From Segetibacter koreensis DSM 18137 (GTDB taxonomy: Bacteria > Bacteroidota > Bacteroidia > Chitinophagales > Chitinophagaceae), in NCBI RefSeq assembly GCF_000374045.1, contig NZ_KB893348.1, positions 124,001-188,000 of the forward strand: a DNA stretch of 64,000 bases, in the 5' to 3' direction. Of this stretch, positions 36,171 through 44,865 are shown piece after piece. Position 1 is the first letter of the stretch; every line of letters starts with the position of its first letter. A model generated the notes under the pieces. The model was not told the DNA's origin and made no database searches. It was given only the letters and a program-made list of their open reading frames with translations. A program made the translations under genes and the position numbers.

Positions 36171-37013
36171 ATGAAGAAAATAGCAATTGTAATCTTAGCT
36201 GGTATCATAAGTATTAGCAGCCAGGCCCAGGATATGAACAGTTATGTTCAGGAAGGCGAATTTGGACTAGCTATAGGAGGTGCACATTATTTTGGAGATA
36301 TTAATAACCGTGCTGCTATAAATCGCCCCAAATTTAGCGCGGGAGCTTTTTTTCGTAAACAGTTTGGTAACTATATAGGTTTAAAAATTGCTGGAAATTA
36401 TGCCCGCCTTGGGTACTCCGATAAGTATAGTAACAATGAAGTTCAACAGCTTAGAAACCTTAGCTTTAACACCAATATCTGGGAATTTTCCGTAAGCGGG
36501 GATTTTAATTTCTTTAAATTTTATCCCGGCATTTCAGGCTTTACTTATACCCCCTATATTTCTTTGGGAGTAGGCGTTTTCTCGTATGACCCTTATGCTT
36601 ATCTCAATAATCAAAAATATTTTTTACGTTCTTTAGGTACAGAGGGACAGGGAAGCCCCTTATATCCTGCTCGCAAACCTTACGGCTCTATGGCGCTTTG
36701 CCTGCCGGTGGCTGTAGGTTTTAAATACAATGTCAATGAAAACATTAATGTTTTTGCTGAAGTAGGATATCGATTTACCAATACAGATTACATGGACGAC
36801 GTAAGTACTTCTTATGCCCCTGATGCTTTTCCTTTAATGCCTAACGGACAACCTTCGCCGGCACAACTGTTGTCTGATCGCAGTTATGAATTTGGCCAGC
36901 CCATTGGCATAAAAGGTAGGCAGCGCGGTAACAGCACGCAAAAAGACGCTTACGCCATTGCCCAAATCGGCGTTTCTTTTAATATTTCTTCCTACCGTTG
37001 CCCAAAACCTTAA
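36171..37013 (+). CDS. porG: PorG-like outer-membrane barrel of the type IX secretion system (DUF6089)
   Basis: The 280-residue secreted protein (signal peptide ends SSQAQ, residue 20) has the DUF6089 pattern GEFGLAIGGAHYFGDINN, SAGAFFRKQFGNYIGLK, and VFAEVGYRFTNTDYMDDVS followed by YAIAQIGVSFNI. In Porphyromonas gingivalis the PorG gene stands before uppS, bamA, two ompH genes and murI; the same order holds here, which supports the identification. PorG is an outer-membrane partner of PorK/N in T9SS. Confidence 0.82.
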   Translation: MKKIAIVILAGIISISSQAQDMNSYVQEGEFGLAIGGAHYFGDINNRAAINRPKFSAGAFFRKQFGNYIGLKIAGNYARLGYSDKYSNNEVQQLRNLSFNTNIWEFSVSGDFNFFKFYPGISGFTYTPYISLGVGVFSYDPYAYLNNQKYFLRSLGTEGQGSPLYPARKPYGSMALCLPVAVGFKYNVNENINVFAEVGYRFTNTDYMDDVSTSYAPDAFPLMPNGQPSPAQLLSDRSYEFGQPIGIKGRQRGNSTQKDAYAIAQIGVSFNISSYRCPKP

Positions 37014-37156
37014 TAAGAAAAAATATAATCAACAGAAGTATTTTAAAAATAACAGCATAAGAGATTTGTCCACTCTTATAGAAAAGAATTTATTAATACT
37101 TGGCGTTTTAATTATTTGGTATTATAAATCTTTTCCACTTAAATAATTCGTTTTGC

Positions 37157-37164
37157 TACCTTTG
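37157..37164 (+). promoter_or_regulatory. Possible -7 box upstream of uppS
   Basis: TACCTTTG matches TAnnTTTG, 29 bases before the uppS ATG; no TTG at the usual -33 distance. It would give the envelope genes an internal start. Confidence 0.5.
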
Positions 37165-37193
37165 CCCCTTTAAAGAGGTTTTTCTCAATACAA

Positions 37194-37949
37194 ATGCAGG
37201 ATCTGAAAGAAAAAATTGACGTTTCCCGGTTGCCTAACCATATTGCTATAATAATGGATGGAAACGGACGTTGGGCAAAAGAAAAGGGAGAAGACAGACT
37301 ATTTGGCCATTTTCATGGAGTTGAAAGTGTAAGAAATATTGTGGAAGGGTGTGCCGAATTAGGAATTGGTTACCTTACTCTATATGCTTTTAGTACAGAA
37401 AACTGGGACCGTCCGGAAAATGAGGTAAACGGTTTAATGGAGTTACTGGTAGATACCGTTAGACGTGAAGTTGACACGCTAAATAAAAATAATATTAAAC
37501 TGCATGTTATTGGCGATATGAATATGTTGCCATCATACGCGTTTGATGAATTGCAGGAAGCACGAGAGATGACGAGCCACAATACCGGCTTAAACCTTGT
37601 TATGGCACTCAGCTATAGCAGCAGGTGGGAACTTGTAAATGCAGTGAAAAATATAGCTATTGATGTGCAGGCAGGAGAAATAGACCCGCAAAAAATAACA
37701 CATAAAACACTTGAAAAATACCTTTGCACCAGTGATTTTCCTGATCCTGAGTTAATGATACGGACTAGCGGAGAATACCGTATTAGCAATTTTTTGTTGT
37801 ACCAGCTAGCCTATGCAGAGTTGTATTTTACAAATACCCGGTGGCCTGATTTTCGAAAAGACAACCTCTATGAAGCCATTTTGGACTTTCAATCAAGAGA
37901 AAGAAGGTTTGGAAAAATAAGCGAACAGCTACAGGAAGAGATGAAATAG
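37194..37949 (+). CDS. uppS: Isoprenyl (undecaprenyl) diphosphate synthase
   Basis: A 251-residue cis-prenyltransferase that builds the C55 carrier lipid for peptidoglycan and glycans. The catalytic Asp22 is in AIIMDGNGRWAKE; LYAFSTENWDRPENEVN and RTSGEYRISNFLLYQLAYAE carry substrate-binding Arg residues. The length is typical. Confidence 0.96.
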   Translation: MQDLKEKIDVSRLPNHIAIIMDGNGRWAKEKGEDRLFGHFHGVESVRNIVEGCAELGIGYLTLYAFSTENWDRPENEVNGLMELLVDTVRREVDTLNKNNIKLHVIGDMNMLPSYAFDELQEAREMTSHNTGLNLVMALSYSSRWELVNAVKNIAIDVQAGEIDPQKITHKTLEKYLCTSDFPDPELMIRTSGEYRISNFLLYQLAYAELYFTNTRWPDFRKDNLYEAILDFQSRERRFGKISEQLQEEMK

Positions 37950-38092
37950 TATGATAAATATTAGCTTCGCGAGTTGTAAGACACTATTTAACAAACACTT
38001 TTAAATATTCCCGCTAATTTGCCGCAGATACACAAATCTAACTTCGTTAGCTGCAACATACCCGGCTTAAAAAACATTCAAATAAGCATTTA

Positions 38093-40885
38093 ATGCGTAA
38101 AGTTTACAGACTCTTTTTATTTATAGTAGCAGCTTGCTGGTTTCATAGTAACGCTTCAGCTCAAATTATACCAAACCGTACTGATTCTACACAAAAACAG
38201 GCTACGATAGATACTGTCGAAAACGAGGCTAAAATTGACACATCCGGAAATACAGCTTCAATTGATGTTAATCTTGAAAATATCTTCAATCAAAAAACTC
38301 CTCACAAATATAAAGTAGCTAATGTTACTGTTACTGGTAATCAATATTTCGATGCAGCTTTGCTTGTTTCTATTGCCAATATAAATGTAGGGGATGAAAT
38401 ACTAATACCCGGCGGAGATAACTTTTCTAAAGCTATCAGCAATTTATGGAAGCAAAATTATTTCAGTAATGTTGAGATTTATTTAACTAAGGTTCAAGGT
38501 TCAAATATAGGTGTTGAAATTGCTGTAACTGAAAGACCAAGATTATCTTCTTTTTCATTTAAAGGAATTCCAAAAAGCCAGGCCGATGATTTAACTCCTA
38601 AGGTTGGGCTGGTAAGGGGAAGGATAGTTACAGAAAATAATCGTCGCGCCGCAATTGAAGCCATAGAAAAATATTACGCAGAAAAAGGTTACAGAGGTGT
38701 AAAAACAGTTATACAGGAAGCCAAAGATCCTAAAGTTGATAATTCTATAACCATGACTCTTACCGTTACTAAAGGTAACAAGGTCAAAATCAGCGATATT
38801 TATTTTAGCGATAATACAATTCCGGCACAAAGGCTTAAAAAGCAGATGAAGGGTACAAAAGAAATGACCCGGCTAACTGTTCATCCTCCGGTGGACACGG
38901 CTGGTTTTATATCAGGAAATCATTTAAGTTTTAAAGATTATCTACGGCATAATGGTTTTCTTACGTTTACTCAAACAAAAGAATTACTTGACCCATACAT
39001 AAGACTGAAACTTTCTTCAGCTAAGTACAATGAAAAAAAGTACCAGGAAGATAAAGAAAAGATTTTGGACTATTATAACTCCCTGGGGTACCGTGATGCA
39101 GCAATCGTATCTGATACACAATATTATAACAGCAAGGGTAATCTTAATATACATCTTAAGGTAAATGAAGGTCACAAATATTATTTTGGAAATATAACCT
39201 GGCGGGGTAACACAAAATATTCGGACAGTGTTTTAGCAAATATTCTGGGAATTCAGAAAGGGGATGTTTATGATGTTGATATATTAAATAAAAAATTAGG
39301 GAAGGAATTATCGCCTGAAGGTGGAGATATAAGCGGCTTATACATGGATGACGGCTACTTGTTTTTTAGAGCAGAGGCTGTTGAAACAGCGGTGTATAAC
39401 GACACAATTGACCATGAAATTAGGATAGTGGAAGGTCCGCAGGCTACTCTTAAAAACATTCGTATAGCAGGTAATGAAAAAACGAAAGAACACGTCATAC
39501 GGCGTGAGCTAAGAACAATACCAGGAGAAAAATTTAGCCGCACTGATATTATAAGGTCTACCCGCGAACTTGCGCAGTTGAACTTTTTTAACCAGGAAAA
39601 AATAAATCCGGGTGTAGTGCCTAATGCCGACGATGGTACTGTGGACATAAATTGGACTGTAGAAGAAAAATCAAGTGACCAGCTCGAACTGAGTGCGGGC
39701 TTTGGTGGCGGCATTGGTCTGACGGGAACTTTAGGAGTTACTTTTAACAACTTTTCTATAAATAATATATTTAAAAAATCAGCCTGGCAACCGTTACCGA
39801 CCGGTGATGGTCAAAAACTTAGTGTGCGCTTTCAAAGTAACGGTAAGGCGTTCAGGTCCTATAATATTTCATTTACCGAACCGTGGTTAGGAGGTAAGAA
39901 AAGAAATTCATTTACGGTAAGTATTTACGATACAAAGTATAGAAACGGAATTTATAACTACCAGACGGGGTATTACAATTTTGGTGCAAATGACTCATAC
40001 ATCCAAACGTCAGGGGCAAGCATAAGCCTTGGCAAACAATTAAAATGGCCCGATGACTTCTTTAGCCTTGTAACTTCGTTAAATTATACCCGCTATGTTT
40101 TAAAAGATTATGCAATCTTTCAGGGTTTTAGCAATGGAGTATCTAATAACGTAAACGTGAAAGTTGCATTACAGAGATCTTCGGTCGATCAGCCTATTTT
40201 CCCAAGAAGTGGCTCAACGTTTTTACTAAGCGGTCAGTTTACGCCTCCGTATTCTTTAATTGATAAGAACATAGCCACAACTGCAAATCCTTATAAATTT
40301 GTCGAGTATCATAAATGGAGGTTTAATGGTGAATGGTATGTACCTATAGGCAAACCATCTGGCGCGGAAAGAAATAAGCAATTTGTTTTGAAAGCAGCAG
40401 TCAAATATGGATATATAGGCAGGTATAATAATAAGCTTGAGGTCTCTCCTTTTGAGCGTTTTCAACTCGGGGATGCAGGTTTAAGTAATAATTTCGCCCT
40501 GTTAGGTTATGATATCATTGCTCACCGTGGTTATCCTGTTTATGAAACCAGTGATCCTAAAATTAACCCTGACCAACAAAGTGCTTCAAGATTCTTTACA
40601 ATGTTTAACAAGTACACGATGGAACTTCGTTACCCATTGAGCTTAAACCCCAGCAGTACCATATTTGCTCTTGGGTTTTTTGAGGCAGCAAATGGCTGGT
40701 ACAGCATGAAAGAATATAACCCGTTCAAACTGAGACGCTCTGTCGGCATAGGTATGCGGTTTTATTTACCTATGTTTGGCTTGTTAGGGTTTGACTATGG
40801 AATAGGCCTGGATAGATATACGCCGAATGGCGGGTTAAAAGATGCAGCCCGATTTACCTTTATGTTGGGATATGAACCTGAATAA
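38093..40885 (+). CDS. bamA: Outer-membrane protein assembly factor BamA
   Basis: This 930-residue protein has a signal peptide (to ASAQ, residue 24), a Thr/Asn-rich linker, five POTRA domains (about 70-540, e.g. YKVANVTVTGNQYFDAALL and the typical FYFGNITWRGNTKYSD type segment) and a 16-strand barrel. The barrel shows YNISFTEPWLGGKKRNSFTVS and the lid/RGF-type region GLSNNFALLGYD. BamA inserts beta-barrel proteins into the outer membrane. The chaperone genes ompH follow. The C-terminus ends FMLGYEPE, without a terminal aromatic residue. Confidence 0.95.
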   Translation: MRKVYRLFLFIVAACWFHSNASAQIIPNRTDSTQKQATIDTVENEAKIDTSGNTASIDVNLENIFNQKTPHKYKVANVTVTGNQYFDAALLVSIANINVGDEILIPGGDNFSKAISNLWKQNYFSNVEIYLTKVQGSNIGVEIAVTERPRLSSFSFKGIPKSQADDLTPKVGLVRGRIVTENNRRAAIEAIEKYYAEKGYRGVKTVIQEAKDPKVDNSITMTLTVTKGNKVKISDIYFSDNTIPAQRLKKQMKGTKEMTRLTVHPPVDTAGFISGNHLSFKDYLRHNGFLTFTQTKELLDPYIRLKLSSAKYNEKKYQEDKEKILDYYNSLGYRDAAIVSDTQYYNSKGNLNIHLKVNEGHKYYFGNITWRGNTKYSDSVLANILGIQKGDVYDVDILNKKLGKELSPEGGDISGLYMDDGYLFFRAEAVETAVYNDTIDHEIRIVEGPQATLKNIRIAGNEKTKEHVIRRELRTIPGEKFSRTDIIRSTRELAQLNFFNQEKINPGVVPNADDGTVDINWTVEEKSSDQLELSAGFGGGIGLTGTLGVTFNNFSINNIFKKSAWQPLPTGDGQKLSVRFQSNGKAFRSYNISFTEPWLGGKKRNSFTVSIYDTKYRNGIYNYQTGYYNFGANDSYIQTSGASISLGKQLKWPDDFFSLVTSLNYTRYVLKDYAIFQGFSNGVSNNVNVKVALQRSSVDQPIFPRSGSTFLLSGQFTPPYSLIDKNIATTANPYKFVEYHKWRFNGEWYVPIGKPSGAERNKQFVLKAAVKYGYIGRYNNKLEVSPFERFQLGDAGLSNNFALLGYDIIAHRGYPVYETSDPKINPDQQSASRFFTMFNKYTMELRYPLSLNPSSTIFALGFFEAANGWYSMKEYNPFKLRRSVGIGMRFYLPMFGLLGFDYGIGLDRYTPNGGLKDAARFTFMLGYEPE

Positions 40886-40916
40886 TATTAACTTTCAAAA
40901 ATTTCAATTACTACAT

Positions 40917-41432
40917 ATGAAAAAGTTATTATTTATTGTATTTAGCTTAATACTAACAACTGCAACTGTTTCTGCCCAGCGGTATGCCATCATTGATACG
41001 AAGTATATTTTAGACAAAATGCCTGAGTACAAAGACGCAGATAAGCGTCTAGCTGAGACGAGCCAGCAATGGCAAAAGGAAATAGATGATAAACAGGCTC
41101 AGTTAAACCAGATGTATCACAACTTTGATGCTGAGCAGGTAATGCTTACCGATGATTTGAAAAAGAAAAGGGAAGATCAGCTTTTCAACATGGAAAAAGA
41201 AATAAGGGATTTACAAAAAAAGCGTTTTGGCTTTGAAGGAGATCTTTTTAAAGAAAGGCAAAAACTGGTAAAGCCTGTACAGGATAAAGTGTATAATGCT
41301 ATTCAAAAAATGGCAGTTAACAGGGGGTATGATTTTGTGCTTGATAAAAGTGAAGGAATTACGGTTATCTTCGCCGACCCAAAATTGGATAAGAGCGAAG
41401 ATGTGTTGAAGGAACTGGGAATAAAAAGTTAG
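40917..41432 (+). CDS. ompH: OmpH/Skp-family periplasmic chaperone 1
   Basis: I chose ATG 40917 because it begins a signal peptide (MKKLLFIVFSLILTTATVSA). The 171-residue protein has the Skp pattern: RYAIIDTKYILDKMPEYKDAD, a long coiled coil about residues 45-120 (WQKEIDDKQAQLNQMYHNFD) and the closing YNAIQKMAVNRGYDFVLDKS. Skp-like chaperones hold unfolded outer-membrane proteins for BamA, whose gene ends 31 bases upstream. Confidence 0.93.
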   Translation: MKKLLFIVFSLILTTATVSAQRYAIIDTKYILDKMPEYKDADKRLAETSQQWQKEIDDKQAQLNQMYHNFDAEQVMLTDDLKKKREDQLFNMEKEIRDLQKKRFGFEGDLFKERQKLVKPVQDKVYNAIQKMAVNRGYDFVLDKSEGITVIFADPKLDKSEDVLKELGIKS

Positions 41433-41548
41433 TTTGCTACATTTATTTATAAACACTAAAAAAACAAAGTGGCCATCTGCATTAGGTAAATAGCATTAAG
41501 ATTGCCTAAGTGAAAACAAAGGGCCGATTGAAATTAAAAAAAGAAAAA

Positions 41549-42199
41549 ATGAAAAAAGTTTTATTTGTGGTGTTGGCTTTTGCAGGAAGTTTTATTGCTG
41601 CCAACGATGCCAATGCACAAGCCGGTGGAAAAATCGGTGTTTTTGATATTGATATAATGGTACAGGCAATGCCTGGGTATCGTACTGTTGATAGCTTACT
41701 TCAGCTATATCAGCAGGATTCATTAAGAAGCGAATATGATTTTGCAGTAAAAGAATACAATCGTTTAGACAGTAATTATAAAGCAGATTCAGCCGCTAAA
41801 AAATCTGCAACAGTTTTAAATTACCAGAAAGACCAGAGATCACAGGTTGCTACTACAATCGTTTATTGGCAACAGATTTCTCAACAGAAGACAGAACAAA
41901 AAAGACAGGAACTGGCTGCACCTATGTACGAGAAAGTGCTAGGCGCCTATAGTAAAGTGCTCCAGGCAAACAATTATCTTGTTGTGTTAAAACCTGGTGC
42001 TTACGAAATGGGATCAAAAGTTGAAAATGTTTTCGAAAAAGTTGCAAAGGAACTTAAAATTACGCTTCCAGATCAATTAAGAAGCCAGGGTCCTGCACAA
42101 GAACAGCCAGCCGCTCAACCCGCTGCCCCAGGAGCACGTGCTGTTGCGCCTGCTACCCGCCCTGCTGGTACAGCAAAACCTGCTGCAAAAAAGCCGTAG
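41549..42199 (+). CDS. ompH: OmpH/Skp-family periplasmic chaperone 2 with Ala/Pro-rich tail
   Basis: The start at 41549 gives a signal peptide (KKVLFVVLAFAGSFIAANDANA). The body matches OmpH: KIGVFDIDIMVQAMPGYRTVD, a coiled coil, then YSKVLQANNYLVVLKPGAYE. The last 30 residues are a low-complexity Ala/Pro/Arg tail (APGARAVAPATRPAG) absent from copy 1. Tandem ompH genes after bamA are common in Bacteroidota. Confidence 0.92.
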   Translation: MKKVLFVVLAFAGSFIAANDANAQAGGKIGVFDIDIMVQAMPGYRTVDSLLQLYQQDSLRSEYDFAVKEYNRLDSNYKADSAAKKSATVLNYQKDQRSQVATTIVYWQQISQQKTEQKRQELAAPMYEKVLGAYSKVLQANNYLVVLKPGAYEMGSKVENVFEKVAKELKITLPDQLRSQGPAQEQPAAQPAAPGARAVAPATRPAGTAKPAAKKP

Positions 42200-42225
42200 A
42201 AATTAAACAATAATTAGTTTTAATG

Positions 42226-42262
42226 AGAACCATGCAGATTTTGCATGGTTCTTTTATTTTTG
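42226..42262 (+). terminator. Rho-independent terminator between ompH2 and murI
   Basis: A perfect 11-bp stem AGAACCATGCA/TGCATGGTTCT with loop GATTT, then TTTATTTTTG. The T-tract is part of the TAnnTTTG box used by murI, so terminator and promoter share bases. Confidence 0.9.
42255..42262 (+). promoter_or_regulatory. Possible -7 box of murI overlapping a terminator
   Basis: TATTTTTG matches TAnnTTTG; the murI ATG begins 4 bases later. The TTG at 42241-42243 is only 11 bases before the box. It may be only the terminator T-run, so confidence is limited. Confidence 0.4.
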
Positions 42263-42266
42263 CTAC

Positions 42267-43103
42267 ATGTCTATAAAAGGCCCAATTGGTGTTTTCGATA
42301 GTGGATATGGTGGTTTAACTGTTCTAAAAGAAATAGTAAAACTTCTTCCGGCATATGATTACGTTTATTTAGGAGATAATGCACGGGCACCATACGGTCC
42401 TCGTTCTTTTGAAACTGTTTATCATTATACATGGGAGTGTGTACAATGGTTCTTTAAGCAAGGCTGTTCTCTCGTAATTCTTGCCTGTAATACAGCATCT
42501 GCCAAAGCTTTGCGAACAATACAACAAAATAATTTGCCGGACAAATGGGCAGGGAGAAGGGTATTGGGTGTAATAAGGCCAACTACTGAACGCATTGGAG
42601 AATTTACCAAAACTGGTGAAGTTGGGATTTTAGGAACAAATGGAACAGTACAATCGGGATCATACGTGATTGAAATAGAGAAATTCTTTCCGGAAATAAA
42701 AGTTTATCAGCAGGCTTGTCCTATGCTGGTACCATTAATAGAAAACAATGAGTATGAAACCGAAGGAGCAGACTTTTTTGTAAATAAATATTTGAAAAAC
42801 CTTTTAAACCAGTCTAATAAAATTGATACAATTCTTCTTGCCTGTACCCACTACCCTTTGCTAAAAAGTAAGTTTGAGCAGTTGTTACCTGCTGGCGTTA
42901 CAGTTATATCACAGGGAGATATAGTAGCCGGAAGCCTGGCTAATTATTTAAAAAGGCACCCCGAGATAGAAGAAAAATGTAGTAAAAATGGTAAAATAGT
43001 TTTTTATACTACAGACTCTACAGAAGATTTTAATAAGCAAGCAACTACCTTTTACGGCCATACTGTAACATCTAATCATTTAGATTTAACTCTTAACCTG
43101 TAA
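42267..43103 (+). CDS. murI: Glutamate racemase
   Basis: The 278-residue enzyme makes D-glutamate for peptidoglycan. Its motifs are GVFDSGYGGLTVLKE with Asp11-Ser12, the first catalytic Cys74 in LACNTASAK and the second Cys193 in LLACTHYPLL. Length and sequence are normal. It closes the envelope supercluster. Confidence 0.96.
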   Translation: MSIKGPIGVFDSGYGGLTVLKEIVKLLPAYDYVYLGDNARAPYGPRSFETVYHYTWECVQWFFKQGCSLVILACNTASAKALRTIQQNNLPDKWAGRRVLGVIRPTTERIGEFTKTGEVGILGTNGTVQSGSYVIEIEKFFPEIKVYQQACPMLVPLIENNEYETEGADFFVNKYLKNLLNQSNKIDTILLACTHYPLLKSKFEQLLPAGVTVISQGDIVAGSLANYLKRHPEIEEKCSKNGKIVFYTTDSTEDFNKQATTFYGHTVTSNHLDLTLNL

Positions 43104-43237
43104 AATTTTACAAATGCAAAAGGGCAGGCAGTTGTCAGGAATAGTTAAAGAACTCTATTTTCTATTAATCCATTTACTTTTTAAAGACTAATCTATAAAT
43201 TTTTTTATAGTACTTATTATATTTAAATAAAAAGCAC

Positions 43238-43245
43238 TACTTTTG
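43238..43245 (+). promoter_or_regulatory. -7 box upstream of rpmH
   Basis: TACTTTTG matches TAnnTTTG and gives a leader of about 80 bases before rpmH. No good TTG -33 is seen; the upstream part is AT-rich. Confidence 0.55.
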
Positions 43246-43328
43246 CCGTCCTTTCACCATAGCAGTACTAATGGGACGTACAGCTACTGTTTGAAAACTT
43301 TATTTGCGGGCTTTGTAAAAACTAGAAA

Positions 43329-43484
43329 ATGAAACGTACATTCCAACCTCACCGTCGCCGCCGTAAATCTGTACATGGATTTCGTAAGCGTATGGAATCT
43401 GCTAACGGGCGCAAAGTATTAGCGAGCCGTCGTAAGAAAGGCCGTTTGAAACTGACAGTTTCAGACGAAAAGAGATTAAAATAA
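43329..43484 (+). CDS. rpmH: Ribosomal protein bL34
   Basis: A 51-residue basic protein starting [19 protein letters not shown] and ending [14 protein letters not shown]. It is a component of the large ribosomal subunit; identification is unambiguous despite the size. It is followed by a terminator/attenuator and then rnpA. Confidence 0.97.
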   Translation: MKRTFQPHRRRRKSVHGFRKRMESANGRKVLASRRKKGRLKLTVSDEKRLK

Positions 43485-43514
43485 ACGGCATTAGTTTGTC
43501 CGTTTTGCATAATT

Positions 43515-43547
43515 AGCCCTATCTGTTAAGATAGGGCTTTAATTTTG
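43515..43547 (+). terminator. Terminator/attenuator between rpmH and rnpA
   Basis: A perfect 10-bp stem AGCCCTATCT/AGATAGGGCT with tetraloop GTTA followed by TTTAATTTT. It would give far more rpmH than rnpA transcript. Confidence 0.9.
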
Positions 43548-43562
43548 TAAAAAAAAGTATTT

Positions 43563-43973
43563 ATTTCAAAGCATTTCACATACAACAAGCAAGAAAAGTT
43601 AAAAAGCAGAAAGCTGATTGAAAGTTTGTTTAGAAAAGGCAAAAGTGTGTCTGCTTTTCCACTTAAAGTTTTATACGATTTTACAGAAGATACAGCAGTA
43701 CCCTTACGTGCCGGAGTAACAGTAAGTAGCCGAAAGTTTAAAAAGGCTGTAGAAAGAAACAGGGCGAAAAGAATTTTACGTGAAGCGTACAGGCTTCAAA
43801 AATTACCTCTTCAGCATATCTTAAAGGAAAAAAGACTTGTTATAGTACTTTTTTTTATTTACACAGGAAAAGAATTACCAGTCTTTGCAGAAGTTTATGA
43901 AAAGATGGGAATAATTTTACAGAAGCTACAGAATAATATTTTAAAGTTACAGGCAATTGAGACAGATTTCTAA
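43563..43973 (+). CDS. rnpA: Ribonuclease P protein component
   Basis: RnpA aids the catalytic RNA that matures tRNA 5' ends. Conserved parts are [19 protein letters not shown] at the N-terminus and [19 protein letters not shown] (RNR motif). The frame is open from 43551, but no ATG, GTG or TTG precedes the conserved N-terminus; the first canonical start (TTG 43626) would delete it. The start given here is ATT at 43563 and is uncertain. The gene lies 15 bases after the rpmH terminator. Confidence 0.85.
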   Translation: MSKHFTYNKQEKLKSRKLIESLFRKGKSVSAFPLKVLYDFTEDTAVPLRAGVTVSSRKFKKAVERNRAKRILREAYRLQKLPLQHILKEKRLVIVLFFIYTGKELPVFAEVYEKMGIILQKLQNNILKLQAIETDF

Positions 43974-44187
43974 AATAGTTACATACCCTTTTATTCTGCT
44001 GATAAAGATATACCAGGTTGGCATTTCTCCCATAATAGGCCCTAAATGCCGCTTTACACCTACTTGCTCGCAATATGGAAAAGAAGCTTTGCAAAAATAT
44101 GGAATTTTCAAAGGTGGTTGGTTGACGCTGAAACGAATAGGAAGATGCCATCCCTTTGGGAGCCATGGATTTGATCCGGTTCCATAA
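43957..44187 (+). CDS. yidD: Membrane protein insertion efficiency factor YidD
   Basis: The 76-residue protein contains [20 protein letters not shown] and the family motif [19 protein letters not shown], with [15 protein letters not shown] at the end. The start is TTG 43957, inside the 3' end of rnpA (17-base overlap), as often in this gene order. It assists YidC-mediated membrane insertion; yidC itself is not in the window. Confidence 0.93.
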   Translation: MRQISKIVTYPFILLIKIYQVGISPIIGPKCRFTPTCSQYGKEALQKYGIFKGGWLTLKRIGRCHPFGSHGFDPVP

Positions 44188-44242
44188 TTTTTATGAAAAA
44201 AAAATTTAAAGTACTATTTTGTGTTAAATAAAATTTTTATTT

Positions 44243-44731
44243 ATGAAAACAGTATTTGGCTTCACTGCCCGTCTTCTCATTTTTGCCGTATTGATTGCTG
44301 GCATTTATTCATACAAAAATGTCAATTCCGACCTGAACATTTCAGCAGCTAATAATGATTCAGTTACTAAAAAAGGCATAGCGCTAACTGGTGATCAGGA
44401 AGTGCCAGCTGTAAGCCCTAGTGGGTCAGGAACACTAGATGTTTCTTACGATAAAAGTACTAAAACACTTTCATACTCCGCTAGCTGGACTGGTATGACA
44501 GACAGTGTAACTATGATGCATTTTCATGGCCCGGCAGAAAAGGGAACAAATGCGGGAGTAGTATATCCTATACCTGATTTTACACCCGGTACAGCAGGCA
44601 CAGCAAAAGGAACCGTTAAACTGGATGAGGTAAAATTAAAAGAAGCAGATTTGTTAGGTGGTAAATGGTATTATAACATACACACAAAAACTCATCCTGG
44701 AGGGGAAATAAGGGGACAAGTAGAATTTTAA
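44243..44731 (+). CDS. CHRD-domain secreted protein
   Basis: The 162-residue protein has a signal/anchor sequence and one CHRD domain (LTGDQEVPAVSPSGSGTLDVS, MMHFHGPAEKGTNAGVVYP, WYYNIHTKTHPGGEIRGQV). The domain occurs in chordin and many bacterial secreted proteins; its role in bacteria is unknown. Confidence 0.85.
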   Translation: MKTVFGFTARLLIFAVLIAGIYSYKNVNSDLNISAANNDSVTKKGIALTGDQEVPAVSPSGSGTLDVSYDKSTKTLSYSASWTGMTDSVTMMHFHGPAEKGTNAGVVYPIPDFTPGTAGTAKGTVKLDEVKLKEADLLGGKWYYNIHTKTHPGGEIRGQVEF

Positions 44732-44761
44732 ACGAATAAGTAAATCAGTAACGTAATGCAA

Positions 44762-44795
44762 AAGAGGGTGCCTTTAATGCACCCTCTTGTTTTGT
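44762..44795 (+). terminator. Rho-independent terminator after the CHRD gene
   Basis: Stem AAGAGGGTGC/GCACCCTCTT with loop CTTTAAT, followed by GTTTTGTTG. Confidence 0.88.
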
Positions 44796-44865
44796 TGTCT
44801 TCTAAGCACAAACGATATGAACTACTTTGTGCGGGGTGAAGTATCCCTACCAGGGCTATATAAAC

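Noticed and set aside
43238-44187. Chromosome origin next to rpmH-rnpA-yidD
   Set aside because: No dnaA gene, no DnaA-box cluster and no parAB or mnmEG genes appear here; in Bacteroidota this gene set need not mark the origin.
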